DNA of 39,349 nucleotides from Prevotella corporis DSM 18810 = JCM 8529. GTDB lineage: Bacteria; Bacteroidota; Bacteroidia; Bacteroidales; Bacteroidaceae. Both the position numbers and the translations under genes were made by a program. Shown in pieces: positions 15,450 through 23,858 of the stretch. Position 1 is the first letter of the stretch. Each line of letters begins with the position of its first letter. Location: positions 1 to 39,349 of the forward strand of contig NZ_AUME01000027.1 in the NCBI RefSeq assembly GCF_000430525.1, written 5' to 3'. The notes beneath the pieces were generated by a model. That model was given only the letters and a program-made list of their open reading frames with translations, had not been told where the DNA came from and searched no databases.

Positions 15450-16303
15450 GGCTTGATGGCTTTGGCAAAACGTTTCTTCCCGAATTGGTCGTTGCGCAGT
15501 TCAATATTGGTGTAACCTAAGTCAGCCAACATCGCTTCCACCTTATATATATAGAACGGGTTGGTCTCAAAATAAAGCGCACCTGCTGACCTCAATGCAT
15601 CCCAACCGTATTCGGCGATGGCACGATAGAAGCGTATCGGGTCGTCATCGGGCACGAACAGCGCCGTTGCCGGTTCGTAACCGAGCACGTTTTGCGCCAT
15701 TCCGCTCCGTTCGTTGTCACAGATGTAGGGCGGATTGCTCACGATGATGTTGTAAGCCGATGTCCTCCCGCAAGGGCTCAAGATGTCTTCGAGCCTGAAA
15801 TTGACCTCAGCCCCCAGCGCAATGGCATTGTTTCGGGCAACAAGCAGCGCATCGCCCGATATGTCGCAGGCCTCCAGTTCCGAGTTGTCGAGCTCAAGTG
15901 CCAACGTGATAGCAATGCATCCGCTTCCCGTCCCCACATCCAGCACTTGCAATGGCTCAGGCGGCTGAAGGGCACAATAGGGCCGATTGTTGTCCGATAA
16001 TATCCACTGGCAAAGCGTTTCGGTCTCAGGACGCGGAATCAGCACACCCCTCTCCACGTGAAAAGTGCGATGACAGAAGTCGGCTTCGCCCAAAACATAC
16101 TGCACAGGCTCAGCCTGTTCGAGCCGCAGCATTATTTTTTCGAGCTCACCACTGTCGTCTGCAGATAATTCACTAACTTTGCCCGTATAAATATCTGTCA
16201 GGGAAAGCCCAAAGCGCACCTCCAACACCGTGCGGACGATTGCTTGCGCCTCGCCTTCGGGATAGAGATGGCCAAGTCGTTGGCATAGTTTCTGATAAGA
16301 CAT
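15446..16303 (-). CDS. prmC: Release-factor N5-glutamine methyltransferase
   Basis: The 285-residue enzyme methylates the GGQ glutamine of peptide-chain release factors using S-adenosylmethionine. Motif I VLDVGTGSGCIAI lies at about residues 116-128 and the catalytic NPPY in IIVSNPPYICDN at about 186-197. The upstream PVQYVLGEADFCHRTFHVE and LIPRPETE are also characteristic. The ATG at 16303 (MSYQKLC) was chosen; the open frame upstream runs into divergent ribD. The -7 element TACCTTTG at 16315-16308 places transcription start at or next to this ATG. It is the first gene of the prmC-recX-comF unit. Confidence 0.93.
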   Translation of the reverse strand: MSYQKLCQRLGHLYPEGEAQAIVRTVLEVRFGLSLTDIYTGKVSELSADDSGELEKIMLRLEQAEPVQYVLGEADFCHRTFHVERGVLIPRPETETLCQWILSDNNRPYCALQPPEPLQVLDVGTGSGCIAITLALELDNSELEACDISGDALLVARNNAIALGAEVNFRLEDILSPCGRTSAYNIIVSNPPYICDNERSGMAQNVLGYEPATALFVPDDDPIRFYRAIAEYGWDALRSAGALYFETNPFYIYKVEAMLADLGYTNIELRNDQFGKKRFAKAIKP

Positions 16304-16307
16304 ATTG

Positions 16308-16339
16308 CAAAGGTAGAAAATAAAACGAAATGAAACAAG
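16308..16339 (-). promoter_or_regulatory. Promoter of prmC
   Basis: On the minus strand CTTG (16339-16336) precedes TACCTTTG (16315-16308) by 20 nt. The last G is only 4 nt from the ATG, so the mRNA would have essentially no leader. Confidence 0.5.
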
Positions 16340-17373
16340 AGGAAACAGACGAAATATACATGCGCCGATGCCTACAACTGGCGCGCAACGGGCAGCAGTT
16401 GGCAAAGCCCAACCCCATGGTGGGTGCGGTGATTGTGAGCCAAGCAGGTCAAATAATCGGCGAAGGCTACCACGTTCGATGCGGTGAGGGGCATGCCGAG
16501 GTGAACGCTTTCGCATCGGTGCGCACCGAGGACGAACCACTCTTACCCGAATCGACTGTCTATGTCAGCCTCGAACCGTGCTCTCACTACGGAAAAACAC
16601 CACCATGCGCCGACCTGATTGTCGGCAAGGGGGTAAAAAGAGTGGTATGTGGCTGCGTCGATCCCTTTCCCGAAGTGCAGGGACGGGGCATCCGACGCAT
16701 ACGAGAAGCTGGCATCGAGGTTACCGTAGGTGTGTTGAAAAAGGAATGTCTGGAGTTGAACCGCAAGTTCATCACGTTCAATACGCTGAAGCGTCCGTAC
16801 ATCATATTGAAGTGGGCGCAGACGGAAAACAGAATTATCGGAAACAGTTCCACCATCCTTCCTAATGACGAAGGAAGCAGAACACAGGCAAACCCCTCAC
16901 ATTGTCAGAACGTCCCGACAGCTTCCTTGCAAATATCGACACCGTTTACAAAAATGCTCGTGCATAAATTGCGTGCCGAAAACGATGCCATTCTTGTGGG
17001 AAGAGTGACCGACGAGCTCGAACACCCGCAGCTCAACGTGCGCGAATGGAGCGGCCCCAATCCCTGTAAGTGCGTCTTGTCGTCCACGATTCCTGTCCGA
17101 TCTGCATCGCCCGGCACACTCTCATTCACGGGTATTGGTCCGCTATTGTCCTATCTCTACGAACACAAGCTGCAAAGCCTCATTGTCGAAGGAGGAGCAC
17201 ACACCCTCCAGTCGTTCATCGACGAGGGTTTGTGGGATGAAATCAGAATAGAAACCGCCCCATTCACCGCTGACGAAGGTATCGGAAGCCCTCGTCTGCC
17301 CACCAACAGCCACCTTGTAAAAACGGAATACTACGAAAACTGCATAGCGACATACAGGCGACTAACGGAATAA
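16330..17373 (+). CDS. ribD: Riboflavin biosynthesis deaminase/reductase
   Basis: This 347-residue bifunctional enzyme catalyses the second and third steps from GTP to riboflavin. The N-terminal deaminase carries the zinc site HAEVNAF (about residues 54-60) and LEPCSHYGKTPPC (about 81-93). KPNPMVGAVIV near residue 26 is typical. The C-terminal reductase begins RPYIILKWAQTENRI (about 156) and contains the NADPH-binding SLIVEGGAHTLQSF (about 281). The length is normal. It is divergent from prmC, with only 26 nt between the two starts. No clear rightward promoter was found. Confidence 0.93.
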   Translation: MKQEETDEIYMRRCLQLARNGQQLAKPNPMVGAVIVSQAGQIIGEGYHVRCGEGHAEVNAFASVRTEDEPLLPESTVYVSLEPCSHYGKTPPCADLIVGKGVKRVVCGCVDPFPEVQGRGIRRIREAGIEVTVGVLKKECLELNRKFITFNTLKRPYIILKWAQTENRIIGNSSTILPNDEGSRTQANPSHCQNVPTASLQISTPFTKMLVHKLRAENDAILVGRVTDELEHPQLNVREWSGPNPCKCVLSSTIPVRSASPGTLSFTGIGPLLSYLYEHKLQSLIVEGGAHTLQSFIDEGLWDEIRIETAPFTADEGIGSPRLPTNSHLVKTEYYENCIATYRRLTE

Positions 17374-17396
17374 ATCCCAACTTCAAGATGATTACA

Positions 17397-17528
17397 GCAC
17401 ATTTGCAACATTGCAAAAGATGAGCTATTGCATTGTCATAGGTCACCTTTCGCACTACGATAGGTCACCTATGGCAATGCGAAAGCTTATTAGTCGGAAA
17501 ACGGAAGGTCAGCGGCATTCAGGCAGCT
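17397..17528 (+). repeat. 22-bp phased repeat array, site 4 (about 6 units)
   Basis: Units start at 17397, 17419, 17441, 17463, 17485 and 17507, all 22 nt apart. The clearest begin GGTCACCTTTCG (17441) and GGTCACCTATGG (17463); others begin GATGAGCTATTG, GCTTATTAG and GGTCAGCGG. Ends are of the form GCAAAA, GCGAAA or ACGGAA. The array starts 24 nt after ribD stops. Confidence 0.7.
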
Positions 17529-17713
17529 CATCGCAAACGGTCATCAAATAGCTTACAAGCTCACCCGACTGCTCTCCAAAAATGCAGCCAGATGACGATG
17601 AATGCGAATGCCGGTACTTGTTGAAAGCAGGACGAACAATACGCCTAAAAAATGGGACGATGAGGCTCTGTTTTCCTTTTTGTACGTATTTATTACCCAT
17701 AAGGGAATAAACT

Positions 17714-17745
17714 TTTGGCAAATACGGAGAGTTGAATTACCTTTG
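17714..17745 (+). promoter_or_regulatory. Promoter of pdxS-pdxT
   Basis: TTTG at 17714-17717, a 20-nt spacer and TACCTTTG at 17738-17745 match the Bacteroidetes consensus. Transcription from about 17752 gives a leader of about 150 nt before pdxS, unusually long for this genome. Confidence 0.65.
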
Positions 17746-17758
17746 TTGATGCAATTTT

Positions 17759-17866
17759 ATGAAAAACCATGAATTGTCGGCAATAAGACAAGCAGCGTTG
17801 AGCGAGATTGAGTGTCCGAACGAGATGCGAAAATCGAGTAATACACGTCTGATAGCTGTCCCGTAA
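17759..17866 (+). CDS. Possible 35-codon leader ORF ahead of pdxS
   Basis: An ATG at 17759, just downstream of the predicted transcription start, opens a 35-codon frame (starts MKNHELSAIRQAAL, ends TRLIAVP) that stops at 17866, 35 nt before the pdxS ATG. It fills most of the otherwise unexplained leader. It may be translated as a regulatory upstream frame or be chance. I do not recognise the peptide. Confidence 0.25.
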   Translation: MKNHELSAIRQAALSEIECPNEMRKSSNTRLIAVP

Positions 17867-17901
17867 CAACAAAATATTACAAATAAAATAAATAAAACAC
17901 T

Positions 17902-18777
17902 ATGAAAGAGAATAGAAAAGAACTGAACCGCAACTTGGCACAGATGCTCAAAGGCGGTGTGATTATGGACGTTACAACTCCCGAACAGGCTAAAATCGCA
18001 GAGGCAGCAGGTGCTTGTGCGGTAATGGCACTGGAGCGTATCCCAGCCGACATTCGTGCAGCAGGTGGTGTCTCGCGTATGAGCGACCCTAAAATGATAC
18101 GTGGCATTCAAGAGGCGGTGAGCATTCCTGTTATGGCAAAGGTGCGTATCGGCCATTTTGTTGAGGCTCAGCTCCTTCAGGCTATAGAAATCGACTATAT
18201 CGACGAGAGCGAAGTGCTTTCACCAGCTGATGATATCTACCACATTGACAAGAACCAGTTCGACGTTCCGTTTGTTTGTGGTGCGAAAGACTTAGGCGAG
18301 GCTTTGCGCCGCATCGCCGAAGGTGCTACGATGATTCGTACAAAGGGCGAGCCTGGTACAGGCGACATCATTCAGGCAGTGCGTCACATGCGCTTGATTC
18401 AGAGCGAAATGCACCGTCTGACATCCATGGGTGAGGATGAACTCTACGAAGCTGCAAAGCAGTTGCGTTCTCCTTACGATCTCGTGAAGTACGTTCACGA
18501 CAACGGAAAGTTGCCAGTAGTGAACTTTGCAGCCGGTGGTGTGGCTACTCCTGCTGACGCTGCGCTGATGATGCAACTTGGTGCAGAGGGTGTGTTCGTA
18601 GGCTCAGGTATCTTCAAGTCTGGCAATCCGGAGAAGCGTGCACGTGCCATCGTTCAGGCAGTCACCAACTACAAGGATGCGAAGATGATTGCAGAGTTGA
18701 GCGAAGACCTCGGTGAGGCAATGGTAGGCATCAACGAGAGCGAAATCGAAGTGCTGATGGCCGAGCGCGGCAAGTAA
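17902..18777 (+). CDS. pdxS: Pyridoxal 5'-phosphate synthase, lyase subunit
   Basis: The 291-residue protein is the synthase subunit of the PdxS-PdxT complex, which makes pyridoxal phosphate from ribose 5-phosphate, glyceraldehyde 3-phosphate and ammonia. Landmarks are [17 protein letters not shown] (about residues 18-34), [18 protein letters not shown] (about 43-60), [13 protein letters not shown] with the substrate-binding lysine (about 76-88) and TKGEPGTGD with the second catalytic lysine (about 146-154). The N-terminal sequence and length are normal. It is followed 24 nt later by pdxT. Confidence 0.96.
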   Translation: MKENRKELNRNLAQMLKGGVIMDVTTPEQAKIAEAAGACAVMALERIPADIRAAGGVSRMSDPKMIRGIQEAVSIPVMAKVRIGHFVEAQLLQAIEIDYIDESEVLSPADDIYHIDKNQFDVPFVCGAKDLGEALRRIAEGATMIRTKGEPGTGDIIQAVRHMRLIQSEMHRLTSMGEDELYEAAKQLRSPYDLVKYVHDNGKLPVVNFAAGGVATPADAALMMQLGAEGVFVGSGIFKSGNPEKRARAIVQAVTNYKDAKMIAELSEDLGEAMVGINESEIEVLMAERGK

Positions 18778-18801
18778 AGCAAGAATCACAATAGCCGAGT
18801 T

Positions 18802-19389
18802 ATGAGAATTGCGATTCTGGCACTTCAGGGTGCTTTCGCCGAGCACGCTCGCATGATGCAGAAGATTGGCGCGGAGACCTTTGAGGTTCGACAAGCAGCC
18901 GACTGGGAACAGCCCAAGGATGGGCTGATCATCCCTGGCGGTGAGAGTACCGTCATGCTGAAACTCCTGCACGAACTGAATCTGTTCGAGCCGATTAAGC
19001 GTGATATTGAGCAAGGACTGCCCGTCTATGGTACGTGTGCGGGACTGATATTGCTGTCGAAGGAGGTTGACAATGCTAACAGTTCATACGATCGCTTTGC
19101 GACAATGAACATACACACTTGTAGGAATGCTTATGGCAGACAGATGGGAAGTTTCGCAACCACGGCACCCATGAAGGGCATTGCCGAACCTGTGCCCATG
19201 ACTTTCATCCGCGCACCTTATATCGAGAGTGCCGGAGAGGGAGTGGAGATACTGGCTGAGGTTGACGGACACATCGTTGCTGCCCAACAGGGCAATCAGC
19301 TTGTGACGGCCTTCCATCCAGAATTGGGACAGGATACGAGGGTACATGAATATTTCAGCCACCTTGTTTCGTCGTCAGCCTCACGCTGA
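18802..19389 (+). CDS. pdxT: Pyridoxal 5'-phosphate synthase, glutaminase subunit
   Basis: The 195-residue glutamine amidotransferase supplies ammonia to PdxS. IIPGGESTVM (about residues 43-52) forms the oxyanion region, GTCAGLIL (about 77-84) carries the nucleophilic cysteine, and TAFHPEL (about 170-176) the His-Glu pair. All triad residues are present. It sits in a two-gene operon with pdxS, closed by the terminator at 19536. Confidence 0.95.
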   Translation: MRIAILALQGAFAEHARMMQKIGAETFEVRQAADWEQPKDGLIIPGGESTVMLKLLHELNLFEPIKRDIEQGLPVYGTCAGLILLSKEVDNANSSYDRFATMNIHTCRNAYGRQMGSFATTAPMKGIAEPVPMTFIRAPYIESAGEGVEILAEVDGHIVAAQQGNQLVTAFHPELGQDTRVHEYFSHLVSSSASR

Positions 19390-19535
19390 AAGCATAAATC
19401 TTTGCAAGGATAGTGATTGGAATCAAGCCTGAATGACAAGTCAGGTGTTGACATAATCGAGAATCGGTCATCAGGCAGTACGTTCACAATCGGATGATGT
19501 CAATATGGCTTCATGACTGATTTGAAAAAAAGATT

Positions 19536-19572
19536 TGCCCTATCAGACACTTGTGGCTGATGGGGCATTTTT
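19536..19572 (+). terminator. Intrinsic terminator of pdxS-pdxT
   Basis: TGCCCTATCAG (19536-19546) pairs with CTGATGGGGCA (19557-19567), with one G-U wobble, and is followed by five T's. It lies about 145 nt after pdxT and before the convergent transglutaminase-like gene. Confidence 0.75.
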
Positions 19573-19687
19573 CGGTGCCATTCTCTCACCTGCCGATGGG
19601 ACTACTCTCGTTCTTCATTCTCCGTTTCGTTATCAGCGATTTGAGCTATGGAGAGGGTTAAGAGAGAACTAAGTTGACACTGTAAGG

Positions 19688-20923
19688 TTAGTTTTTAGAA
19701 GTCGTAGGCTTCTGCCAGAAATAGTCAGGGTCGCTCGTCAGCATTGTATCTTCTGTTGCCTTTGATGTGAATCCCTGTGGCACCAGTCCTATATAAGTCC
19801 TTTTTATGTCTCTGAAACGTGGTTCAGGATTAAAGCAATTGAAGTCAGTACATTCCAGCCAATAAAGGTTTTTGGCCATGTAGTAATCCAAATAATACTC
19901 TTTGGTGTATGTTTTCTTATTGTTCCAATTGGCATCCTCGTTCAGAACAAGGGGTTGGTTGGCAATCAGTCTGCTTCTCACTTCTTCAATGCTCAACAGA
20001 TTTCCCTTATCGTCCTCTACATAGGCGTTGAAGGTGGGGTCCATCCAAAGCCATTTGTCGAGTTTTTGAGAATAGACGCAGCAAATCACATGGCAATCGG
20101 TATCGTTGGCGTCTTGTGGCAGGCAGGTTACATAGCGGGTGGGATAACCCATTGCCAGATACATGCCGCAGAGTGTGATTGCAAGTTGGCGACAGTTCAC
20201 GCCCTTGCCAGTCGTCTTGTGATAGTTGTAGATGTCTATGGGGTCGCTCTCGCAAAAGCCAAAGTTGCCGCCATCGTGCTGAATGGTATCGTGAACGAAC
20301 TTCAGTATGTTTTTGAATTTGGAAATCTCGTCACCATTTCCCGCCACCGAGTCAAGGTTAAAGAAATTGCGGGTGTATTTCAAAGAGTAATTCTCTGGAG
20401 ACTGGTATCTGAAATGAGGTAACGAATCGGTGCATTCCTTGTTGTAACCCTTGCTGTGCTGCAAGATGAAAAGTTTGTCATACTGACGAATCGATTCCAA
20501 TATCTTCTTGAATTTCTTGTCGTTTTGTATGTTCTTAAAATCTTCGTCATTCTTTGCGCTACGATAGTTGGTGTATCCGCAAGCAACACTCTGCCGAAAA
20601 GCATCAATCGCCTCTTTGCGTTTGTTGACTAACGAATAGGAACAAGCCTGATTATAATAGAGGATGGCTACACTGTTCTTGATAGCTGCGCCATATTTCT
20701 CATTTTCTTCTTTCGACAATTCCATTCCATTCCAAAGCTTCAACATTTGGTTGATGGACTGGATTGCTGCCGAATAGTCTTTGTTTTCGTATTGAGCTTT
20801 GTAGGCACTATCAAGAGGAGTTAGCTCTGCAATGAGTTTGTTCATTCGGTCCGAATCTGTTTGCGCATGGGCTGACAATGCAGCGATAATCAAAGCAAAA
20901 AATAATAATAGGTTCTTTTTCAT
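19688..20923 (-). CDS. Secreted TPR/transglutaminase-like protein
   Basis: The 411-residue protein has a signal peptide (LLLFFALIIAALSAHAQ, residues 4-20), then helical TPR-like repeats to about residue 150 (including ILYYNQACSYSLVNKRKEAIDAFRQSVACGY). A transglutaminase-like domain follows with Cys in GVNCRQLAITLCGMYLAMG (about 239-257), His in DCHVICCVYS and Asp in WLWMDPTFNAY. The Cys-His-Asp triad is intact, so peptidase or transamidase activity is plausible in the periplasm or outside the cell. Its substrate is unknown. It is monocistronic and divergent from the LuxR-type regulator, from which regulation may come. Confidence 0.75.
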   Translation of the reverse strand: MKKNLLLFFALIIAALSAHAQTDSDRMNKLIAELTPLDSAYKAQYENKDYSAAIQSINQMLKLWNGMELSKEENEKYGAAIKNSVAILYYNQACSYSLVNKRKEAIDAFRQSVACGYTNYRSAKNDEDFKNIQNDKKFKKILESIRQYDKLFILQHSKGYNKECTDSLPHFRYQSPENYSLKYTRNFFNLDSVAGNGDEISKFKNILKFVHDTIQHDGGNFGFCESDPIDIYNYHKTTGKGVNCRQLAITLCGMYLAMGYPTRYVTCLPQDANDTDCHVICCVYSQKLDKWLWMDPTFNAYVEDDKGNLLSIEEVRSRLIANQPLVLNEDANWNNKKTYTKEYYLDYYMAKNLYWLECTDFNCFNPEPRFRDIKRTYIGLVPQGFTSKATEDTMLTSDPDYFWQKPTTSKN

Positions 20924-21008
20924 TGTTTTATGTATTTTTGTTTATATAAATGTTTCGGGCTGTACCTCCCATTCTCTTCAATTAAAAGCAATTTGTTCAT
21001 TGCAGAAG

Positions 21009-21016
21009 CAAAGATA
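21009..21016 (-). promoter_or_regulatory. -7 element for the transglutaminase-like gene
   Basis: The minus strand reads TATCTTTG at 21016-21009. The predicted leader to the ATG at 20923 is about 80 nt. No good upstream TTTG was seen, suggesting activator dependence. Confidence 0.45.
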
Positions 21017-21122
21017 ATTAATTCGTTTTCTTGTTCTACTACACTTTTGGGTAATTTTGCGGTGAACAAAAGAAAAACTACACTTTTGTGTAGTGAATAT
21101 AAGACATTTGTATAAATTTTTG

Positions 21123-21130
21123 TACTTTTG
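21123..21130 (+). promoter_or_regulatory. -7 element for the LuxR-type gene
   Basis: TACTTTTG lies 21 nt before the ATG at 21152. A TTTG at 21107-21110 is too close (12 nt) to serve as the usual upstream element. Confidence 0.4.
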
Positions 21131-21151
21131 GACAGTAATTTAGTGATAGAC

Positions 21152-21907
21152 ATGACAAAGAAAGACGACTTTTTCATACCTTCCAACACGATAGGAAGAA
21201 TAGAGAATGAACAATATGGGCATATTGTTCCGTTAATCCGTACAGTAGAGGCCTTTTCTCGGTTGTCGTATCAAAGTGTCTATCTGATTGATTACTCACA
21301 ACAAAATTTCCTGTATGTATCAGACAATCCGCTCTTTCTTTGCGGTCTCTCGTCTCAAGAGGTGAGAGAGCTCGGTTATGCCTATTATCTAAAATATGTA
21401 CCCGAAGAAGAGCAATCAATGCTGGTTCAGATCAACAGTGGGGGCTTTCGATTATTCGATTCTCTTCCCATGGAGGAACGACAAAGGTGCTACGTAACCT
21501 ATGATTTTCATTTGTTGTATGACAGGAAGAAAATCCTGATTAACCATAAGCTCACCCCGATTCTGCTGTCCGATGAGGGAAAAGTGTGGATTGCGATGTG
21601 CATCGTCTCGCTCTCAACGCATGATACGGCGGGACACATAGAGTTTCATCAAGATGGAAAGTCTGACTATTGGAGGTACTCATTGGAAGGACATCGGTGG
21701 ATTAAGCAGGAGGGGGTAGTGCTGAAAGAGGAAGAAAAGGATATGCTCCGGCTTGCATCTTCGGGGTTGACCATGAATGAGATAGCCGAAAGAATGTGTA
21801 AATCGGTTGACACCGTTAAGTTCTATCGTAGAAATATGTTTGAGCGGTTGAAGGTTGCAAATATCACCGAAGCGCTGTCATTTGCCACCAACAACAAACT
21901 TCTTTAG
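21152..21907 (+). CDS. LuxR-type regulator with PAS-like sensor region
   Basis: This protein of about 251 residues carries a C-terminal LuxR/GerE helix-turn-helix (LKEEEKDMLRLASSGLTMNE, then IAERMCKSVDTVKFYRRNMF, about residues 188-227). The N-terminal 170 residues look like a PAS-type sensor (YQSVYLIDYSQQNFLYVSDNP). The layout matches Bacteroidetes one-component regulators of the PAS-LuxR type. The ATG at 21152 (MTKKDDFF) was chosen over the non-ATG opening 24 nt upstream, which lies in the promoter. It is divergent from the transglutaminase-like gene and may control it. The ligand is unknown. Confidence 0.75.
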   Translation: MTKKDDFFIPSNTIGRIENEQYGHIVPLIRTVEAFSRLSYQSVYLIDYSQQNFLYVSDNPLFLCGLSSQEVRELGYAYYLKYVPEEEQSMLVQINSGGFRLFDSLPMEERQRCYVTYDFHLLYDRKKILINHKLTPILLSDEGKVWIAMCIVSLSTHDTAGHIEFHQDGKSDYWRYSLEGHRWIKQEGVVLKEEEKDMLRLASSGLTMNEIAERMCKSVDTVKFYRRNMFERLKVANITEALSFATNNKLL

Positions 21908-22155
21908 CTGGATTCTTTGGCTGACATGTGCAAACCTTAGCTTTAACTGCTTCATCAACTCAACGATCGCTGAGCTTTTCTTTTGAGATTGGTGAAACAT
22001 CTGAAAAATCCTGGTTGTCATTCTTCTGAGCTTATGAGTGAGACCACTGCCGGATTCTGAATGTCCGACACTTTTTGTAAAGCATTCCGAGACATAGCCC
22101 GTCAATTTTCTATTGTGTTTTTTCAGAAATTTTCCTCAAATGTTCCTGTAAAAAG

Positions 22156-22199
22156 AAAGGAAGTTGCCGTATCTTAATGATAACCAACAACTTCCTTTT
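22156..22199. terminator. Bidirectional terminator hairpin
   Basis: AAAGGAAGTTG (22156-22166) pairs with CAACTTCCTTT (22188-22198), with a loop of about 21 nt. T-rich sequence follows on the right and A-rich sequence precedes on the left. It ends the LuxR-gene transcript and separates it from the island. Confidence 0.6.
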
Positions 22200-22206
22200 C
22201 TATTAA

Positions 22207-22225
22207 TGTACCCAGACCCGGTACA
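22207..22225. other. Palindrome at the probable left island boundary
   Basis: TGTACC-CAGACCC-GGTACA stands between the core-genome terminator and the AT-rich integrase leader. Composition falls sharply to its right. It is a candidate recombination core (attL), but the partner site would be outside the window, so this is only an inference from position. No gene is seen in 21908-22464. Confidence 0.25.
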
Positions 22226-22335
22226 ATATCGTAAAAATAAGAGAAACTAAAAGAATATATTATATTGATAATCAGCTATTTGCAATTTTCTTATATTTAG
22301 TGATTTTGCCCTTTTTTGCCTGTTTTTTGTTAGAT

Positions 22336-22383
22336 AGTACACTTTTAGTACACTTTGATATTTCAAACTTTTTAGTATCTTTG
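22336..22383 (+). promoter_or_regulatory. Integrase promoter with tandem 11-bp repeats
   Basis: AGTACACTTTT (22336-22346) and AGTACACTTTG (22347-22357) are adjacent copies; the second ends in the TTTG upstream element. TATCTTTG follows at 22376-22383 after 18 nt. A protein bound to the repeats would cover the upstream element, which suggests repression of integrase expression. Confidence 0.5.
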
Positions 22384-22464
22384 CAAAATAAGAAAACATC
22401 TGAAAATAAACGAGTTAATGATTTTACTCGGTTTGATACACATTTAGGTACATAACTATCAACT

Positions 22465-23688
22465 ATGGCAAAATTAGAAAATAAAGCAAAAGAAAACCCG
22501 AAATTGGAGCAAAATGTGCTTTCTGATGGTCAAATAAGTCTTTATCTGGAGTATTATCTTGGTAGAGAAGAAACACCTGTATTGGACGAGGACGGTAACC
22601 CTGTTTTATATGAAACAGGTAAGATGGTGGGTAAACCCAAAGTACACATCAAGCACAATAGGCGAAAAGAGAATTTGCAGTTGTATTTGATAGCCAAGCC
22701 CCGTACCCCTGTGGAACGGCAAAAGAACAAAGAAACGCTTGAACTGGCTGCCAAGATCCGTGCAGAGCGTGAACAACAATTTAAGGAGAGTATGCTCGGC
22801 TATCGTCTGAAGAAAGATAGAAATATCAATTTCTTGGACTACTATCAGGCTTACATTGACAGTTATACAAAGAAAGACTTGCGGATGATAAAGATAGCCT
22901 TGAATCGTTTTAGGGATTTTCTGAAAGAGCAATACCCACTCTATGAGTTTGGCATTAAGCCTGACTTGATAACTAAAGATATGATGGAACACTTTGTTGA
23001 ATACCTGCAATCAAGAAGTGTGGGTGAGGGAGCAAAGAGTATTTACCAACGTTTCAAGAAAGTGGTGCGCTACGCCATCGACCATGAAGTGATGTTGAAA
23101 GATCCCTGTAAGGGTGTGGTATGCAAAGTGGATGAACAGATTCTTCGTAAAGATGTGTTGTCTATGGATGAAATCCAATCACTGATTCAATGCCATTACG
23201 ATAATGAAAACCCAAATGTCAGACGAGCATTTATCCTATGTCTTTATTGTGGACTGCGCTTCTGCGATGTGAAAGACTTAACCTATAAAAATATAGATTA
23301 CACCAATCGCTTATTGAAGTTTGAGCAGAATAAGACCAAAGGACATTCTGCGCATAGTGGCGTTGTCATCCCCCTAAACGATGGATTATTGTCATTGATT
23401 GGTGATGCACCTGAAGACTTGGATTCCTCGATATTCAATTTACCTTCTTATGAAAGCTGTAGCAAATCTGTTAAACGGTGGGTAAAGCGTGCAGGCATCA
23501 ACAAACATATCAGTTGGCATTGTGCTCGCCATAGCTTTGCCGTGAACATCCTCAATAATGGGGCTAACATTAAAACCGTCGCCAGCCTATTGGGGCATAG
23601 CGGATTGAAGCACACAGAGAAATACACCCGTGCAGTGGATAAGCTAAAGTCGGAAGCGATAAATAGTTTACCAGAATTAAAAATGTAG
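22465..23688 (+). CDS. Tyrosine recombinase/integrase of the island
   Basis: The 407-residue site-specific recombinase has a Bacteroidetes-type arm-binding N-terminus with a long basic insert, a SAM-like core-binding domain (about residues 125-215) and a catalytic domain. Conserved residues are Arg in CLYCGLRFCDV (about 258-268), HxxR in SWHCARHSF (about 351-359), His in LLGHSGL (about 374-380) and the nucleophilic Tyr in HTEKYTRAVD (about 383-392). All are present, so the enzyme should be active. It lies at the left edge of the AT-rich island and probably drives its integration and excision. No tRNA target is adjacent. Confidence 0.9.
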   Translation: MAKLENKAKENPKLEQNVLSDGQISLYLEYYLGREETPVLDEDGNPVLYETGKMVGKPKVHIKHNRRKENLQLYLIAKPRTPVERQKNKETLELAAKIRAEREQQFKESMLGYRLKKDRNINFLDYYQAYIDSYTKKDLRMIKIALNRFRDFLKEQYPLYEFGIKPDLITKDMMEHFVEYLQSRSVGEGAKSIYQRFKKVVRYAIDHEVMLKDPCKGVVCKVDEQILRKDVLSMDEIQSLIQCHYDNENPNVRRAFILCLYCGLRFCDVKDLTYKNIDYTNRLLKFEQNKTKGHSAHSGVVIPLNDGLLSLIGDAPEDLDSSIFNLPSYESCSKSVKRWVKRAGINKHISWHCARHSFAVNILNNGANIKTVASLLGHSGLKHTEKYTRAVDKLKSEAINSLPELKM

Positions 23689-23799
23689 GACTTGATTTAT
23701 ATGGTCTATTCTTAGTCCAAATCTTTTCTAATTGTAATCAGACAGACATGATGAGGAAAACGCCAATTTAGTGATATTTTTGGCTAAACAAATCCATAT

Positions 23800-23832
23800 T
23801 TTGCATTATCTTCAAAAAAATGTGTACTTTTG
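23800..23832 (+). promoter_or_regulatory. Promoter of the defence operon
   Basis: TTTG (23800-23803), a 21-nt spacer and TACTTTTG (23825-23832) match consensus. The leader to the regulator's ATG at 23859 is about 20 nt. No comparable promoter was noticed in the following 12.8 kb, so this one may drive the entire operon. Confidence 0.6.
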
Positions 23833-23858
23833 TATTTATAACGAATCTATAATCCATT

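Noticed and set aside
17509..17721. A 70-codon leftward ORF between ribD and pdxS
   Set aside because: Its composition is not protein-like, no promoter or neighbour supports it, and it overlaps the last unit of the repeat array and the pdxS promoter.
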